A stretch of 8,390 nt of DNA from Candidatus Falkowiibacteriota bacterium. GTDB lineage: Bacteria; Patescibacteriota; Patescibacteriia; Patescibacteriales; WJLG01. The translations under genes and the position numbers were made by a program. The stretch covers positions 1 to 8,390 of the forward strand of contig WJLG01000038.1 in NCBI GenBank assembly GCA_014728685.1, read 5' to 3'. This document shows, piece after piece, positions 1 through 5,603 of this stretch. Position 1 is the first letter of the stretch; every line of letters begins with the position of its first letter. The notes beneath the pieces are model-generated. The model saw only the letters and a list, made by a program, of their open reading frames with translations. It was not told the DNA's origin and did not search any database.

Positions 1-1
1 C

Positions 2-73
2 TATAATATGGCCGTAGAGCTTCTGCCCGCTACAAAATTTAGATTGAATACGGCCTTTGGTGATAAGCCTTAA
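2..73 (+). CDS. possible 3' end of a convergent gene, truncated by window edge
   Basis: This frame is open from the window edge to a TAA at 71-73 and would encode the tail YNMAVELLPATKFRLNTAFG then DKP. The other two plus-strand frames hit stops near the edge. The base composition is richer in G and C than the flanking spacer, as coding sequence would be. The stop sits just beside the U-run that ends the opposing 5S transcript (75-81), a normal arrangement for convergent units. I do not recognise the fragment; about 70 bases is too short to exclude chance. The same stretch also holds a 7-bp inverted repeat (10-16 with 49-55). Confidence 0.35.
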   Translation, partial: YNMAVELLPATKFRLNTAFGDKP

Positions 74-74
74 T

Positions 75-95
75 AAAAAAACATCATTGTTCTGG
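75..95 (-). terminator. intrinsic terminator formed by the extended 5S end helix
   Basis: Bases 81-95 are complementary to 200-214, allowing one G-U pair in the minus-strand RNA, so the closing helix of 5S rRNA extends to about 15 bp. The minus strand then reads seven U residues (complement of 75-81). A strong helix followed by a U-run at the end of the rRNA unit fits a Rho-independent terminator that uses the 5S helix itself, with later trimming of the mature RNA. Confidence 0.6.
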
Positions 96-204
96 CGGCG
101 GCCTACTCTCCCGGGCCTCATGGCCGAGTACCATCGGTGCTGAAGGGCTTAACTTCTGAGTTCGAAATGGGATCAGGTGTACCCCCTTCGCTTCAACCAC
201 CAGA
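91..204 (-). rRNA. rrf: 5S ribosomal RNA
   Basis: The minus strand shows the conserved 5S core: a TCTGGTGG start, the loop region reading CGAACTCAGAAGTTAAGCCC, the GATGGTACT element and a closing GCCAGA. The length of about 114 nt is normal to slightly short. The ends pair and continue outward into flanking sequence, so exact mature ends are uncertain by a few bases. It follows 23S on the same strand after a 163-nt spacer and is the last gene of the transcript. Identification is from direct recognition of conserved segments. Confidence 0.96.
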
Positions 205-220
205 ACAATAATGTCTTTTT

Positions 221-242
221 GTCATTTCGCCTATCGGCGAAA
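221..242. repeat. hairpin-forming direct repeat, copy 1
   Basis: The 22-bp unit begins GTCATTTCGCC and ends GGCGAAA. It is repeated exactly at 285-306. Each copy folds into a 7-bp stem with a 4-base loop. It lies between 23S and 5S, so the RNA could mark a processing site, or it may be a small dispersed palindromic repeat. Confidence 0.8.
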
Positions 243-284
243 CCCGCGCTACGAATGCGGGACATGCGAATTTTTTCTATCTAT

Positions 285-306
285 GTCATTTCGCCTATCG
301 GCGAAA
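285..306. repeat. hairpin-forming direct repeat, copy 2
   Basis: This is an exact second copy of the 22-bp unit at 221-242, 64 bp away. The perfect identity in a non-coding spacer suggests a recent duplication or a mobile palindromic repeat rather than chance. Confidence 0.8.
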
Positions 307-322
307 TAACTAATAACATTCA

Positions 323-342
323 AATATATAGAAGAACGAGCA
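323..342 (-). other. 23S processing stem, 3' arm
   Basis: These 20 bases (AATATATAGAAGAACGAGCA on the plus strand) are perfectly complementary to 5207-5226, so precursor 23S closes into a long double-stranded stem outside the mature ends. This is the classic RNase III substrate of pre-23S rRNA, and an rnc gene is present at 6654-7346. The pairing continues imperfectly on both sides of the 20-bp core. Confidence 0.85.
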
Positions 343-483
343 ATTGTTTACTTTTAGAACCACAAAAGTGGGAAAATCTAATGGTATATTAGTACTCCTC
401 TGCTAAATATGTTGCCATACTTACACATAGAGCCTATCAACGTGGTAGTCTCCCACGTACCTATGAAACCTAATCTTGAAGAC

Positions 484-516
<33 letters not shown>

Positions 517-587
517 AAACCGAAGGTAGCTACCCAGCAGTGCCCCTGGTGGGACAGTTGGTACACTAGAGCTTCGTCCTTCCCGGT

Positions 588-598
588 CCTCTCGTACT
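588..598 (-). other. sarcin-ricin loop of 23S rRNA
   Basis: The minus strand reads AGTACGAGAGG, the universally conserved loop contacted by translational GTPases. It shows that exon 3 keeps an intact domain VI core and supports a functional rRNA gene rather than a degraded copy. Confidence 0.95.
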
Positions 599-780
599 AG
601 GGAAGAGCCTTCTCAAGTTTCCACGACCGTAGCGGATAGGAGACCGACCTGTCTTACGCATATTATCGCTTATTACTAAGCGTATGGACTATACTTTCAT
701 CCCGAAATTTTTTCGGGAGGCTGACGTTTTAGCGATATTTATAATATCACTCTAAAAACTCTTCTTGAGTTTTTAAGTCT

Positions 781-1227
781 CTACGGGGTCAACTTATGCT
801 TTTTTCTCGTTTGTGAATAATTAATTTCTCTATACAGTTCTATCATGTCAACCAACTGCTTAAAATCATCAAAATCTTCTACATTATTCTTTTTCTTCAA
901 TATCTCTATCATAAGGTCCGCTTGTTTCTTTTTTAAAACAAGAAACGGTTTCACCAATGATAGAAATTCCAATATTTCTTTCTGCTTATTTATGGTGTAT
1001 TCCATTATACCATCCTTTCTTTCTCTGATTATACCGATTCCGATCATTGAACAGATCTTGCTGAAATTACCTTTTGCCTTATTGGATTGGAAGAAAGCAA
1101 TATACGGTGAGATTTGAAAACCAAATCTGTAATCATTGTTTAGCTTCATTCTAACATATATACTTCCATCTCCATCCAAAAAGCCTGCAATATAAGCTAA
1201 TTTGTTAGTAGAAATATTTTTAAGCAT
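781..1227 (-). CDS. LAGLIDADG homing endonuclease, I-CreI type
   Basis: The 148-residue protein has one LAGLIDADG motif (LAYIAGFLDGDGSIYV, residues 10-25), with the catalytic acidic residue at Asp20, the same number as in I-CreI. Single-motif members act as homodimers that cut intronless alleles and promote spread of the intron. Other I-CreI-like features are GIGIIRERKDG in the middle, a basic KPFLVLKKKQADL stretch near the active-site lysine, and a late segment ending SQTRKK. I-CreI has 163 residues, so this copy is nearly full length. The start has a good ribosome-binding site (GAGGG, 1237-1241, 9 bases upstream). The stop codon lies inside the proposed P7 strand, so coding and ribozyme core overlap. 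No frameshift or missing motif is seen, and the gene looks intact. The likely target is the intronless 2593 site. Confidence 0.92.
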   Translation of the reverse strand: MLKNISTNKLAYIAGFLDGDGSIYVRMKLNNDYRFGFQISPYIAFFQSNKAKGNFSKICSMIGIGIIRERKDGIMEYTINKQKEILEFLSLVKPFLVLKKKQADLMIEILKKKNNVEDFDDFKQLVDMIELYREINYSQTRKKHKLTP

Positions 1228-1333
1228 AAGCGACTTCCCTCGATATTATCCTAACATATGACAGGTTAAATATCAACTTGTCAGGATTCCATCGATATGA
1301 GTCAGCTTATCAATATCCGATTGCTCGGATACG

Positions 1334-1342
1334 CCGCCGTTT
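1334..1342 (-). other. candidate internal guide (P10 plus P1) of the 2593 intron
   Basis: The minus strand reads AAACGGCGG. GCGG (1337-1334) pairs with the last four 5' exon bases CCGU, placing a U-G pair at the splice site. ACG just before it pairs with the first 3' exon bases CGU. Finding both adjacent is the expected layout of a group I guide. It lies about 60 bases inside the intron because a hairpin fills the P1 loop. Assignment is by eye. Confidence 0.55.
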
Positions 1343-1357
1343 ATGATGTCTTTACCT

Positions 1358-1439
<82 letters not shown>

Positions 1440-1465
1440 GGCCCAACCCTTGGGAGCTTCTCCAC

Positions 1466-1498
<33 letters not shown>

Positions 1499-1993
1499 GA
1501 ACCACGCCGTCGCTGTGGACGCTTGGGCGTGACTAGCCTGTTATCCCCGGAGTAACTTTTATCCGATGAGCTTCCGCCGTCCTATATCGAACGGTCGGAT
1601 CACTAAGTTCTGCTTTCGCAACTGCTCGACTTGTGGGTCTTGCAGTAAAGCTGGCTTGTGCCTTTACACTATCTCTCGGGTTTCCATTCCGAGATAGCCA
1701 ACCTTTGTAAACGCCTCCGTTACCTTTTGGGAGGCATCCGCCCCAGACAAACTACCCACCAGACACTGTCCCCCATCCTGATTCAAGGCTTGGGGTGAGA
1801 ATTTAAAGCATACAAGGGTGGTATCTCACTGATGATCCGAAGATCTCCCACCTATACTGAACATGCATGCCCCAAACTCAATATCAAGTTGTAGTAAAGC
1901 TTCACGGGGTCTTTTCGTCCGGCTACGGTTAACGAGCATCTTTACTCGTCTTGCAATTTCGCCGAGTCCTTCGCTGAGACAGTGCTCAAGTAG

Positions 1994-2040
<47 letters not shown>

Positions 2041-2081
2041 CATTACCTTTCCCGATATTTATATCGGGCATGGACTATTCT

Positions 2082-2528
2082 TTATCCTAGTTCATCTACT
2101 ATTTTCAAGGCTTTTTCTTTATTCTGTCTATTCATTTTTGATGATATCTCGATAATATCCTTGATACCATCAGCCTTTAAATGCTTGTTCGATCTCATTA
2201 GCCGTATTATCTTTTTGAATTTAATGAAATCAAACTGTTTTTGGGTCATCAACTTATGTTTATCAAAGTGAGGAATTATCACATTTTCTAAATGCTCTAA
2301 AGATCTTATTCTCAGTTCATATCGGCTATCGTGGTTTACTCTTACCACTCCGCATCCGAAAAAATCTTTTAAGGCATATAGAAGTTTAATGTCTTTTTTA
2401 TGTTGGACTATCCTGAATTCAGGCAATACCTGATATCCGGCAGTCATTGTTTCATTCTTGTTTATCCCAACATAAAAAGTTCCTTCCCCGTCTGAAAAAC
2501 CGGTAACCCAATAAGGATTTAAGTTCAT
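2082..2528 (-). CDS. LAGLIDADG homing endonuclease, single motif, in the 1931 intron
   Basis: The 148-residue protein carries one LAGLIDADG motif (YWVTGFSDGEGTFYVG, residues 6-21), with Glu15 in the catalytic acidic position. It should act as a homodimer that cuts intronless 23S genes near position 1931. Features typical of the family follow: a beta-rich LPEFRIVQ stretch, GCGVVRV, an HFDKHKL segment resembling the HF--PL element, and a basic KQFDFIKFKKII helix. It is not a close copy of the enzyme in the 2593 intron, sharing little beyond the family pattern, so the two introns probably arrived separately. GAGG lies 11 bases before the ATG, a weak ribosome-binding site at best. The frame is uninterrupted and full length, and sits between the two P7 strands, leaving the ribozyme core free. 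Confidence 0.9.
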   Translation of the reverse strand: MNLNPYWVTGFSDGEGTFYVGINKNETMTAGYQVLPEFRIVQHKKDIKLLYALKDFFGCGVVRVNHDSRYELRIRSLEHLENVIIPHFDKHKLMTQKQFDFIKFKKIIRLMRSNKHLKADGIKDIIEISSKMNRQNKEKALKIVDELG

Positions 2529-2711
2529 ATTTACCAGGACCTCAGTTGGTAGTCTCTGAGGATCAAATTAATAATTAGATCCTGCGCGTTTTCCCCGTGT
2601 ATCTTTAGATTTTTACCGCTCGGGATCTTTCCAAGCTGGTACTAAGGATCTTTTGAGGATTTCCACGCATATAGCTGAGTTTTTAGGACGGTCATAGCTT
2701 GCGCTATGAAC

Positions 2712-2719
2712 AGGCAACG
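2712..2719 (-). other. candidate internal guide (P10 plus P1) of the 1931 intron
   Basis: The minus strand reads CGTTGCCT. GCCU pairs with the last 5' exon bases AGGU with U-G at the splice site, and CGUU can pair with the first 3' exon bases AGCG. This is the same layout as at 1334-1340 in the other intron. Assignment is by eye. Confidence 0.55.
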
Positions 2720-2728
2720 AATTTATCC

Positions 2729-2792
2729 ATAATCGTCCCAGTCCTTCTTTGACCGAAAATATTTATCAGTCAAAGAACCTTAGGACGATTAT
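2729..2792 (-). other. hairpin spanning the 5' splice site of the 1931 intron
   Basis: Intron bases 2729-2738 are perfectly complementary to exon bases 2783-2792 (10 bp, within helix 69 and its 3' flank). Bases 2745-2753 pair with 2769-2777 (9 bp). The splice junction (2776/2777) lies at the edge of the inner stem. As in the other intron, the element copies the end of the 5' exon in antisense and competes with P1. Confidence 0.75.
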
Positions 2793-2834
2793 AGTTATCG
2801 CCGGCGTTCATCCACGCTTGGATTCAAAGCTTCT

Positions 2835-2930
2835 CCCTCACTACTTTGGAAATAACTTGTTATTAAGAATTAAATTATTTTTTAGATAAAAATCAATTCT
2901 AATCCTTTGTTATTCTCAAAGTAGTGAGGG
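2835..2930 (-). other. 23S insert D at the tip of helix 68, shared-stem family
   Basis: This 96-nt insert replaces the short helix 68 tip (E. coli about 1860-1880), between GAGGTTAT and AGAAGCTTTGAA on the RNA strand. CCCTCACTACTTT (2835-2847) pairs perfectly with 2918-2930. The interior is AT-rich with weaker inner stems (AATAAC and AGAATT with their complements). Its closing stem matches those of the inserts at 3048, 4308 and 4909. Confidence 0.85.
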
Positions 2931-3047
2931 ATAACCTCTCCTCTTAACGTTTGGACACTGGCCAGGCGTCACCCTCTATACATCATCTTACGATTTAGCA
3001 GAGAGCTGTGTTTTTGGTAAACAGTCCCTTGAGCTCTTTAGCTGCGT

Positions 3048-3143
3048 CCCTCACCATTTTGGATATAACCTTTATCTATGGATACTCTTTTTCTGCGAAA
3101 TTAAGTAATTCATAGATTTCGGTTCTACTCAAAATGGTGAGGG
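3048..3143 (-). other. 23S insert C in helix 63, shared-stem family
   Basis: This 96-nt insert lies where E. coli has helix 63 (about 1710-1750), between AATAAGGCCTT and ACGCAGCT on the RNA strand. CCCTCACCATTTT (3048-3060) pairs perfectly with 3131-3143. An inner stem joins ATCTATG and CATAGAT, flanked by AACC with GGTT. The closing arms are identical to those of the helix 25 insert. Confidence 0.85.
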
Positions 3144-4307
3144 AAGGCCTTATTGCGAACTTACGGCCGCTGTTTTGCCGAGTTCCTTAGCGAAGGTTCT
3201 CTCGTACACCTGAGGCTTCTCGCCTCGCCTACCTGTGTCGGTTTTAGTACGGATACTTATATCTTAACCCTAGAGGTTTTTCTGGGAAGCTCTTTCTCCC
3301 AAATTGGCGCAACCCGAAGGAAACACCTTTTGCCAACTTCTTGACCGGATGCAGCCGGATTTACCTAACTGCGGTCTTAAAGCAAGCAACGCACATACCA
3401 GTAGCACGCTTGAAATTTAGAACTCCGTCCCCCCATTGGAAAATATAAGTAGTGCTGGAATATTAACCAGCTCATCCATCGGCTACGCCACCACTACAAT
3501 GGCCTCATCTTAGGACCGACTAACCCTGGGTCGATTTGCGTTGCCCAGGAAACCTTAGGCTTTCGGTGGGCAGGGTTTTAACCTGCCTTTTTGCTACTTA
3601 TGCCAACATTCTCGCTTCTCATCGCTCCACCGGACCTCACGATCCGACTTCAACGCTGATAAGAATGCTCCTCTACCACTCCATGTAAACATGGAATCCG
3701 CATCTTCGGTAATATGCTTAGCCCCGATAAATTTTCGGCGCGAAACAACTTGACTAGTGAGCTGTTACGCTATCTTTAAAGGATGGCTGCTTCTAAGCCA
3801 ACCTCCTAGTTGTCGCAGTCGCGACACAACCTTTCACACTTAGCATATATTTAGGGACCTTAGATGGCGGTCTGGGCTGTTTCCCTTTTGACTAGTGAAG
3901 CTTAGCCCCCACAGTCTAACTGCTAGATTACACCTACCGGTATTCGGAGTTTGGTTAAGGAGGATACCTTGCGGCTCCTGCCTCATTCAGTGCTCTACCC
4001 CCGGTAGTCAGCATCTAACGCTAGCCCTAAAGCTATTTCGAGGAGAACCAGCTATTGCCGAGTTCGATTACAATTTCTGCGCTAACCACAACTCATCCCC
4101 TAGTGTTGCACGACTAGTGGGTTCGGTCCTCCCTCCGTCTTTCGACGAAGTTCAACCTGGTCATGGTTAGATCACCCGGCTTCGGGTCTTGTGTATGCGA
4201 CGAACGGGGGTTAACCCTCGCTTTCACTGTGCCTTCCCCCGAAACGGGGTTAAGCAAGCCGCATACAGCAAACTCGTTGGCTCATTCTTCAATAGGCACG
4301 CCGTCAT

Positions 4308-4367
4308 CCCTCACCATTTTCCACGAATAGAATTTACACTATATAAATTCACGAAAAATGGTGAGGG
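4308..4367 (-). other. 23S insert B in helix 25, shared-stem family
   Basis: This 60-nt insert, the shortest of the four, lies in helix 25 (E. coli about 530-560), a known site of excised intervening sequences in Salmonella and others. CCCTCACCATTTT (4308-4320) pairs perfectly with 4355-4367, and an inner stem joins GAATTTA with TAAATTC. The closing arms equal those of the helix 63 insert although the interiors are unrelated. Confidence 0.85.
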
Positions 4368-4426
4368 ACTCCGACTCTTTGTAAGCATATGGTTTCAGGT
4401 ACTATTTCACCTCCCTAGCAGGGATG

Positions 4427-4463
<37 letters not shown>

Positions 4464-4802
4464 ATTATAAGAAGTATTTAGCCTTGGATCATAGTCGACC
4501 CGGATTCATACGGGATTTCACGAGTCCCGCACTACTTAAGAACATAAACAGTAGAGCAATGAACTTCTTTCATTTACGGGGCTATCACCCTCTTTGGCCA
4601 AAGCTTTCCAGCTTTGTTCAACTTGAAGTCATACTTTTATCTCTACCCCACCCTTTCCAGGGGGTGGAAGCCTATGTCTTGCATCCTCCCATAAACATGT
4701 GGGCCTGGACCCTTCTGTTCAGATCAGCCCGAAGGCTTTTCTAAACGCGGTTTATGAGGTTTAGGCTTTTCCCCGTTCGCTCGCCACTACTTAGGGAATC
4801 AA

Positions 4803-4852
4803 TGCTTTCGCTTATACGCAAAATTAAGAAAATTTTGAGTATAAGCGAAGCA
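4803..4852 (-). other. 23S insert E, 50-nt hairpin in domain I
   Basis: A nearly perfect hairpin lies between GAGGAAAAGA and AGTAGTGGCGAGCG on the RNA strand, where E. coli has a much shorter stretch. TGCTT, CGCTTATAC and CAAAATT pair with their complements up to 4852, interrupted only by one bulge and one mismatch, around a 5-base loop. Its stem is unlike that of the other four inserts, so it may have a separate origin. Confidence 0.75.
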
Positions 4853-4908
4853 CACAGTTGTTATCTTTTCCTCCGGCTACTAAGATGTTTCAGTTCACCG
4901 GGTTATCC

Positions 4909-5006
4909 CCCCTCACTATTTTCCGTGTCCGAATAAACTTATTTGTTTCTATTGATATTTTAATGATTGAAATATCAACTATTCAGCATCGAAAAATAGT
5001 GAGGGG
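4909..5006 (-). other. 23S insert A in helix 9, shared-stem family
   Basis: This 98-nt insert lies in helix 9 (E. coli about 130-150), the standard intervening-sequence site of many Alphaproteobacteria. CCCCTCACTATTTT (4909-4922) pairs perfectly with 4993-5006 (14 bp). An inner hairpin joins TTGATATTT with AAATATCAA. The closing stem matches the other three inserts with compensatory changes in both arms. Confidence 0.85.
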
Positions 5007-5156
5007 CGCCCTGTCTTCAACAAGGCAGGTTTCCCCATTCGGAAATCTTCGGATCAAAGGTTGCTTGCCACCTAACCGAAGCTTATCGCAGGCTGCTACG
5101 TCCTTCATCGTCTTCTTATATCAAGGCATTCACCATATGCCCTTACGAGATCTTCC

Positions 5157-5180
5157 CACATTTTTGATTCTAAAAATGTG
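5157..5180 (-). other. hairpin at the 5' boundary of 23S
   Basis: CACATTTTT (5157-5165) pairs with AAAAATGTG (5172-5180) over 9 bp. It abuts and overlaps the proposed 5' arm of helix 1 (5153-5159), so it may form in the precursor and give way to helix 1 once the 3' end is made. The mature 5' end is therefore approximate. Confidence 0.55.
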
Positions 5181-5206
5181 TTGCTTATTGCAATAAAATA
5201 ATTGTT

Positions 5207-5226
5207 TGCTCGTTCTTCTATATATT
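5207..5226 (-). other. 23S processing stem, 5' arm
   Basis: This is the perfect 20-base complement of 323-342. The two arms bring the ends of pre-23S together across about 4.9 kb, including both introns, and form the expected RNase III cleavage substrate. Confidence 0.85.
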
Positions 5227-5241
5227 CAAATGTCAAAGTTC

Positions 5242-5300
5242 TAAAAATATCATTGTTCAAACACTAGCTTGAACTAATGTTTGAATTGATAATATTTTTA
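5242..5300 (-). other. long imperfect hairpin in the 23S leader
   Basis: TAAAAATAT (5242-5250) pairs with 5292-5300 and TTCAAACACTAG (5256-5267) pairs with 5274-5285. The one non-complementary position of the inner stem becomes a G-U pair only in the minus-strand RNA, which supports a structure in the rRNA transcript. It lies between the leader terminator and the processing stem. No function is evident. Confidence 0.6.
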
Positions 5301-5320
5301 TAGAAAAGTCTTTAAAGTTC

Positions 5321-5347
5321 AAAAAAACCGCTTCTGGCCAAGCGGTT
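5321..5347 (-). terminator. intrinsic terminator inside the 23S leader (candidate attenuator)
   Basis: On the minus strand AACCGCTT pairs with AAGCGGTT (5340-5347 with 5326-5333), followed at once by seven U residues (complement of 5321-5327). It lies about 110 bases downstream of the strong promoter at 5443-5470 and upstream of 23S, so rRNA transcripts must read through it. GCCAAGC (5384-5378) can instead pair with GCTTGGC (5343-5337), which consumes part of the 5' arm, an antiterminator layout. The alternative is that the promoter and terminator define a small RNA of about 115 nt. Confidence 0.75.
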
Positions 5348-5442
5348 CGAAACGGCAAAAAATCAACGCATCTAACTGCTTGGCTTAATGGTGGTTAATA
5401 TACGATTTTTCATATATCTCGAAGTTAAATTCGATGTTAGTT

Positions 5443-5470
5443 ATTATACATTAATAAAAATAAATGTCAA
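5443..5470 (-). promoter_or_regulatory. strong sigma-70-type promoter of the 23S-5S unit
   Basis: The minus strand has TTGACA (5470-5465), a 16-base AT-rich spacer, and TATAAT (5448-5443), both perfect consensus hexamers. The start is expected near 5436. It lies after the pilT terminator and before the 23S leader, so it is the probable rRNA promoter, unless it serves only a small leader RNA. Confidence 0.85.
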
Positions 5471-5549
5471 GGGCTAAAATCCGATACTAAATGCCAAAGG
5501 GTAAATGATAAATTTTTGTTAAAAATAATGAAAAAACGGGCATTAAGAT

Positions 5550-5583
5550 CAAAAACGTCCGATCAATATCGCGGACGCTTTTG
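5550..5583 (-). terminator. intrinsic terminator after pilT
   Basis: CAAAAACGTCCG (5550-5561) pairs with 5572-5583 around a 10-base loop. The single non-complementary position becomes a G-U pair in the minus-strand RNA, and the descending arm reads CGGACGTTTTT. It lies 20 bases past the pilT stop and separates the protein-coding block from the rRNA unit. Confidence 0.8.
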
Positions 5584-5603
5584 AATAGAATTTATAATAT
5601 CGA

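Larger units (their letters stand above)
205..367 (-). other. 23S-5S internal transcribed spacer
   Basis: The spacer lies between the closing helices of 23S and 5S and contains no tRNA that I can find. It holds two identical 22-bp copies (221-242 and 285-306) of a unit that folds into a hairpin with arms TTTCGCC and GGCGAAA. A third hairpin lies between them (CCCGC at 243-247 with GCGGG at 257-261). Near its 23S end is the 3' arm of the 23S processing stem (323-342). Confidence 0.8.
2041..2776 (-). other. group I intron in 23S rRNA at E. coli position 1931
   Basis: The 736-nt intron lies just after helix 69. The 5' exon ends CGTCCTAAGGT and the 3' exon resumes AGCGAAATTCC, matching E. coli split after U1931. 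The last exon base is U and the last intron base is G. A candidate guide is GCCU (2712-2715), pairing with exon AGGU through a U-G pair. CGUU just before it (2716-2719) can pair with 3' exon AGCG as P10. P2 is a hairpin at 2692-2709 with a GCAA loop. The AGAGACTA strand (2550-2557) and its partner (2072-2077) are the proposed P7, so the reading frame sits in the P8 loop. A hairpin at 2051-2068 fits P9. The site is a known hot spot for group I introns in bacteria and organelles. Splice points are secure; helices are by eye. Confidence 0.9.

Noticed and set aside
845..1117. Plus-strand frame of 90 codons
   Set aside because: It is the antisense shadow of the intact I-CreI-like gene in the 2593 intron.
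4858..5196. Plus-strand open frame of 112 codons, and similar ones across 368-5159
   Set aside because: They lie antisense to conserved 23S rRNA sequence, have no recognisable protein features, and arise by chance.
5231..5236. TTGACA on the minus strand near 5236 as a -35 box
   Set aside because: The nearest TATATA is only about 8 bases away, too close for a sigma-70 promoter.
5337..5384. tRNA-like look: GCCAAGC with GCTTGGC followed by CA, and a TTCGAAC loop-like stretch
   Set aside because: Only about 32 bases separate the arms, and no D, anticodon or T stems form; the pairing is better explained as an antiterminator.
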